Origin: Solea solea
Taxonomy: Eukaryota > Chordata > Actinopteri > Pleuronectiformes > Soleidae
Assembly: GCF_958295425.1 (NCBI RefSeq)
Contig: NC_081149.1
Coordinates: 14,824,090-14,888,089, forward strand
Length of the DNA: 64,000 bases
Direction of reading: 5' to 3'
Below are positions 59,690 through 64,000 of the stretch, in pieces (the first letter of the stretch is position 1; each line of letters begins with the position of its first letter). The translations under genes were made by a program, and so were the position numbers. The notes beneath the pieces are model-generated. The model was given only the letters and a program-made list of their open reading frames with translations. It was not told the origin of the DNA and searched no databases.

Positions 59690-61690
59690 CTTAAGTGGGG
59701 GGGTGGAAGGAGAAAAGGGAAGTGAAGAGAAGGGGTCTGGTGGTAGCCAACCCTGCTTTTGTCAGAATGCCTGTATTGTTGAGGAGACAGAGGAGATGGG
59801 ATTAGTGTTTGTTTGTTTTTTTTTCCTCAGGATAATATGGGGAGGAGCATTTAGGACTTTGGGAATAAGGCAGATAGTGGGATAGGGAGAGTAACTGTTT
59901 AACAAGGCAGCTTAAGGACACACGTGCTGAAGAAATGAGAACATGTCACTGATCAACACACGCCCTCCTCTCTCCCTCGCACAATCACAGTGGACTGTCT
60001 GAGATCTTGGCGTCGAGGAAGTAATGATATGAAGAAAAATAAAATGAGATCAAATAAAAATTTCAAATCCTGAGACTCAAAAAGTCAAATACCAGCTCCC
60101 TTGTATGTGAATAAAATGGGAAATGTAGAAACCCTGGATGAAAAATTCATGTGGTGCAATCTTGAGAAAAGATGAATTCCATATGCTTCAGAAGCTGTTT
60201 TTGAAGTCGCCTTTGTGGGTGCTATACAAAGCCTTTGTGCTTAGACAGATAACATTAGTGCTGCATGATAGATGATGCATTAACTTTCCTTCTAACAAAC
60301 TTGTGGGACTGTTCCTCCTGCTGCTGACACCTGAACCAGCCCTGCCGTGCAGCAAATGAGGAACTTAGGCCTTTTCTTCCTTAGTTTTATTTGCTCATCA
60401 GTCGTGGTTGTTGACAACCTGTGAAATGAGCACTCTGATGGACGCAGAGGTCAGGGTTCAAGGGTCAGAGTCTTCAGCGTATTCGTTCTGCTTCACTTCT
60501 TAACTCCTCTTAATGTTTCCGACTATGTCTAAAAATGTCCCTTTTTCCTTCAAACCTATGCTTCCCAGCATCTTTGGCAGAATGACCGTAACAGTGAACT
60601 GTAGCTGTAACTATAGCGACATATTTATTGATTTATTTGCAGTATAAACCTTTTCAATGGGCATTGAAGTAGGCTCTGTGTCTGTGTACTAAACGCATCT
60701 GCAGCAGAATTTGACAATTCCCTCACTACATTATTGTGACAGTGGATCTCCGTGCTGAAGGTCAAAGAGAGAGTGGAGGACTCTGGTGGAGGAAAGAAAA
60801 ACACCTGAAATACTGATCCTATGCTTTAACATATCAAAGCTGCAGTTTCTTATTTTAGCCTACCTCAGTGAACTTCCCAGAATGATGGTATGGATAAATT
60901 GTATAAAACTGTTCAACCACTTTTTTTCCCAGCCAGGTACAGCACTAGCTTGAGACATAAAGGTAGGTGGACTTTGTTACCTCTTGATAGACACGGGGTA
61001 ACTGTTCCCCTCTTGTTTTTAGATTTTTAAGATAAGTCGACCAGCTGGCTATAGCTTTGTTTAGAAATCTTTATTGATATTTAGGAAATCTATAGGGTCA
61101 GTCTGCTAAAATGCACAAACACGGGGTCCTAAATCAAGGTACAGGGGAGTAGTAGAAACTCCACATGAACAAAAACACTTTAAATTTGCTTAAAATCGTC
61201 TTCCCTCACTAACCTACATGTTGTACAGCTTTTCCCAACTAAAATCTGAATAACATAATGATAATAACTGACAAACTGAAACTCCCATTTTGCTTATCTT
61301 CCTCTGTTTCTCTGAGAGTGAGTGTTTTCCACAGGGTGTGTTTGTTATGCTCACACTGCAGGTCCAGGACATGCCCACTAGAGAGTGCTGTGTAAATGTG
61401 TAAAAAGTTAGAGTGGAGACAAATGCCCCCATGATGCAGCAGTCTTCAGTGGAGTTCAGGCTTCAGGCTGATGGCGTGGTGTGCTTGTGCTTTTTTGGTA
61501 TATTTCAGTATCAGATATCTTAATTTACTGGTGAATTAGATTCGGAATGGATGTGTGTCCCATTAAAGCAGTTGTTGGTTCACTTTTTTTGTTTTGTTTT
61601 AGTAAGTTAAATTAATCTTGGCCCGCTTTTCTTTTCTTTTCTTTTTTTGGAAGCTTGATCATCAAGAATAAACATTTGTGACTGACCAAG
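59690..61690 (+). other. srl: Probable srl 3'UTR
   Basis: Non-coding sequence after the srl stop. AATAAA signals occur around 60039-60058 and 60112, and a good late one lies at 61667-61672. The longer form would be about 2 kb. Which end is used is unknown. Confidence 0.5.
61667..61672 (+). terminator. srl: Candidate distal srl polyadenylation signal
   Basis: AATAAA followed by CATTTGTGACTG and then a GTGG-containing stretch, about 2 kb after the stop. Confidence 0.5.
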
Positions 61691-61854
61691 GAGTGAGACC
61701 TTGTGGTTATTCTAATAGAAATAACAATAACTGTAATGTGAGATAGAAATTAGATTTCAAATTTGTAACATCACTGTTCCAAAATCTCTTACTTTAAGGT
61801 TTAAGAGAATAGCTTTATCCTGTTGCTGCTGCATTGCACCAACAGTTTGCCGTG

Positions 61855-62007
61855 ACTGACCGGAAGTGGGGAGGGGCAAAGTGAATGTAAGCCACGCAAC
61901 TTTGTCTGTGTTTTATTTGAGTGTCTGTGGAGACACGGAGTGAACCGTTTTACCACACAAACTTTAGGTCAAGACACTAACCCTTGTTCTCTGAGCGAGG
62001 TAGTGAG
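61855..62007 (+). promoter_or_regulatory. Candidate promoter/5'UTR with ETS-type site
   Basis: CCGGAAGTGGGG at 61860-61871 is a typical ETS-family site found in TATA-less housekeeping promoters. It is followed by about 135 bases of possible leader before an ATG with a strong downstream splice donor. Confidence 0.4.
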
Positions 62008-62097
62008 ATGCCGAAACAAATGTTGAAAGACAAGGGTCGCAATACAGACCCAGAGTCGTCCTTTCAGGAAGCTCTGCGGGCTCACCTGAGGTGTGAG
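62008..62097 (+). CDS. Candidate first coding exon of an unidentified gene
   Basis: ATG at 62008 opens 30 codons beginning MPKQMLKDKGRNTDPESSFQ and ending HLRCE at a perfect donor GAG|GTAAGT. The Kozak context is GTGAGATGC (purine at -3). I do not recognise the protein. No downstream exon was found before 64000, so the rest would lie beyond the window. An ETS-like promoter motif upstream supports a real first exon, but chance cannot be excluded. Confidence 0.4.
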
Positions 62098-62099
62098 GT

Positions 62100-62925
62100 A
62101 AGTCTGGGGTTGCGGATGTTGCACAGTGGAGCTTTATGAGAGATGCACTAATAAATACACAGATAATACATACTGAGATAGATAGACTGATAGATAGAGC
62201 CTGTAGTCCACTTTTGCACTTGCAGAATAAGTCTTTGAGCTTTTCTTAAGTCATAAAACTATAGCGTTTTCATTCGTTGCACAAGGAATATGTGTTTACT
62301 GCAGGTCTGCTGCAACAGAGTGTGCTCAGTCCCTCTCAATACACAGTTCCACTGTGAAGCCACACTGCTGAAAACAGGGCTCTGATGTTTAATATTTCTC
62401 TCTACTGAGAATAAAGACTGAAGCGTTAAAGCTGCAGGTTCTTTATTCTCGTCTCTGTCCAAAGTCGGTTTGTATCAAACATGTCTTTAAGTGTGCATTC
62501 AGTCAGAGCAATTATTCTATTTCAGCTGAGTTATTTAGACTTTTCTTTCTCCTCTCAAAGGGAAGTGAATGAAATGAAATAATACAGACTTCCCTGGTGA
62601 AAAAGACCGTAAAAGTGACAGGGTTTCATCAGTGAGCTGAAGGAAGGTTTGTACACATGGCTGTCAACAACGTCCCCACCCTTCCCAGAAATAGACCTGC
62701 GCCAGTCGTTCCCTTTCCTCTGAAGTGTGTGCACTTGTACCTCAACAGTCCCCCTCCCGTTAACACTCAGCCTTTCCCTGCTCCTGCATCCAGGCAACAG
62801 CAAACACCCGAGCAGGAAGTTTTCAAAATAAACCATTGATGCTTCTTGTAATCTGTGATTTTGAGATGTGTTTTGCTTCTTACTTTGAGGACTTTTGATT
62901 TTGTACAGTGACTATTTCCTGAAAT
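62100..62925. other. Non-coding region after the candidate exon
   Basis: No recognisable exon. It contains a short GATA-type tandem near 62176-62198. If the exon at 62008 is real, this is its first intron. Confidence 0.4.
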
Positions 62926-62990
62926 GACATTACATTACATTTAGCAGACACTTTTATCCAAAGGGACTTACAATATGTGCATTTAAACAT
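62926..62990 (+). repeat. Fish repeat fragment (TTTAGCAGACNCTTTTATCCAAAG type)
   Basis: ACATTACATTTAGCAGACAC, then TTTTATCCAAAGGGACTTAC. This motif recurs very widely in teleost genomes. The fragment is short with no coding content. Confidence 0.8.
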
Positions 62991-63419
62991 TGAAATGCAT
63001 TTAAAAAAAAAATATGTCTTTGGAGAAAGGTAGAAAGAAATTAGTAAAATGTTTGTTTTGTTGTTTAATCTACTTTATTGCCAGGTAGATTTTAACATTT
63101 AATAATTGTGTGTATGTATGTTGGGGAGACCTAAATCTTTTTAAATAGTCATGGGTACTTGTCTTGCTTATGGAGACAAAAATCTCGTCCCCATCATGTA
63201 ATTATTACATTTAATAATTATTACATTTTAAGGTGATGTTTTAAAGTTAGGCTGAGTTTTAGGGTCAAGATTTAGGATTAGGCCAGTATAGTTTTGGTTG
63301 AGGTTATAGAGTAAGTCTTCAGGAAATAAATGTACTGTGAAGATGACACATCAAAACAAAGTAGTTATCACTTCCAATAATGGCATGAAAGGAGGGGAAA
63401 TTGATGGCTGAAAAAAAAA

Positions 63420-63870
63420 AATGAAAATAGGCCTTAACTAACATTATTTTCATGATCAATTAATCTGATGACTATTTTTTATTTGATTAGTTGTTTGGCC
63501 CAAAGTGTGTAAAATGTCAAATGCTGTTTTCCAACATCCGCAAATGTCTTGTCCACAACCAAATTCACATTTTTCTTAACATTTAACATTTCATTTAATA
63601 CTGAATGGTTGAATTTAATTATTGATTAATTGGTTGATTATTTCCTTAATCAAATGATTAGTTTGGCCCATTGTGGTATTCTTAAACGTCTTGTTTTGTC
63701 CACAAACCAAAGATATTCTGTTTTTCCGGTTTGTCAAACGATAAACCAGAAGAACAATATTCATACAACAGGATGATAAACCTGAGAAATAAGGCAAACA
63801 CCACTGAAACTGATGAATCAAATATCGAAATAGTTGATGACTAATGAAGGAATTGCAGCCCTGATACACT
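63420..63870. repeat. Teleost repeat with GATTAGT...GTCCACAAACCAAAG blocks, internally duplicated
   Basis: GATTAGTTGTTTGGCCC (63484-63500) is followed by CAAATGTCTTGTCCACAACC. A second, closer copy follows as GATTAGTTTGGCCCA (63656-63670) and CTTGTTTTGTCCACAAACCA. It ends with TAGTTGATGACTAATGAAGG and GCAGCC. I recognise it as a common fish non-autonomous element; it appears to be a partial tandem or nested copy. Confidence 0.7.
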
Positions 63871-64000
63871 GACATTGTTGCTCCTGTTTTATCTTGAAAT
63901 CCTACTTAAACTATAATACTACTAAAACGCAGTAACATGAGTGTCAATTAACGGTGATGATTTGGTGAACTAGACAAAGAATGACTGCATATGAGTGTTT

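Overview
The window is genomic DNA of a bony fish, probably a percomorph-type teleost. It has vertebrate split genes with GT-AG introns, many (TA)n, (CA)n and (GA)n microsatellites, and several repeat families I recognise as common in teleost genomes. I could not identify the species. No prokaryotic, viral, CRISPR or insertion-sequence feature is visible.

Five genes are readable exon by exon. In order they are coro7 (coronin 7, + strand, 3' part only, ends at 2995), pam16 (Magmas/TIMM16, +, 5322-7460), glis2 (Kruppel-like zinc finger factor, - strand, coding 15856 down to 12662), tfap4 (AP-4 bHLH-zipper factor, +, 36919-43331) and srl (sarcalumenin, +, 48740-59689). From memory this is the order and relative orientation of the human 16p13.3 block CORO7-PAM16-GLIS2-TFAP4-SRL, so the assignment rests on both protein matches and synteny. 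Every exon set keeps frame across all junctions: 363 codons of coro7 before its stop, and complete proteins of 126 (Pam16), 486 (Glis2), 333 (Tfap4) and 473 aa (Srl).

Layout: 1-2995 is the C-terminal coronin unit of coro7 and 2996-5300 its probable 3'UTR and spacer. 5300-7530 is pam16, which is tail-to-tail with glis2. 7530-12661 is spacer plus the probable long glis2 3'UTR. 12662-15881 holds the glis2 coding exons, and 15882-32679 appears to be one large glis2 intron leading to a probable non-coding first exon near 32680-32900. 32900-36650 is a GC-rich divergent promoter region plus transposon debris. 36650-46240 is tfap4 with a 2.9 kb 3'UTR. 46240-48690 is spacer with three repeat remnants. 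48690-61690 is srl. 61860-62097 looks like the promoter and first exon of another gene that I do not recognise. The rest, to 64000, is repeat-rich.

The genes are not an operon and do not share one pathway. They comprise a Golgi/actin coronin, a mitochondrial import co-chaperone, two transcription factors and a muscle SR calcium-buffering GTPase-like glycoprotein. The observations most worth checking are: exon phases that would allow an in-frame coro7-pam16 read-through fusion (one is known in human); a 99-nt stop-free intron inside the srl GTPase domain; a cluster of CAGCTG (AP-4 consensus) sites around tfap4's own first exon; a non-coding glis2 exon with a G-quadruplex-prone tract upstream; several hairpin or palindromic structures in the glis2 intron; and the unassigned first exon at 62008. 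I found no convincing previously undescribed system.
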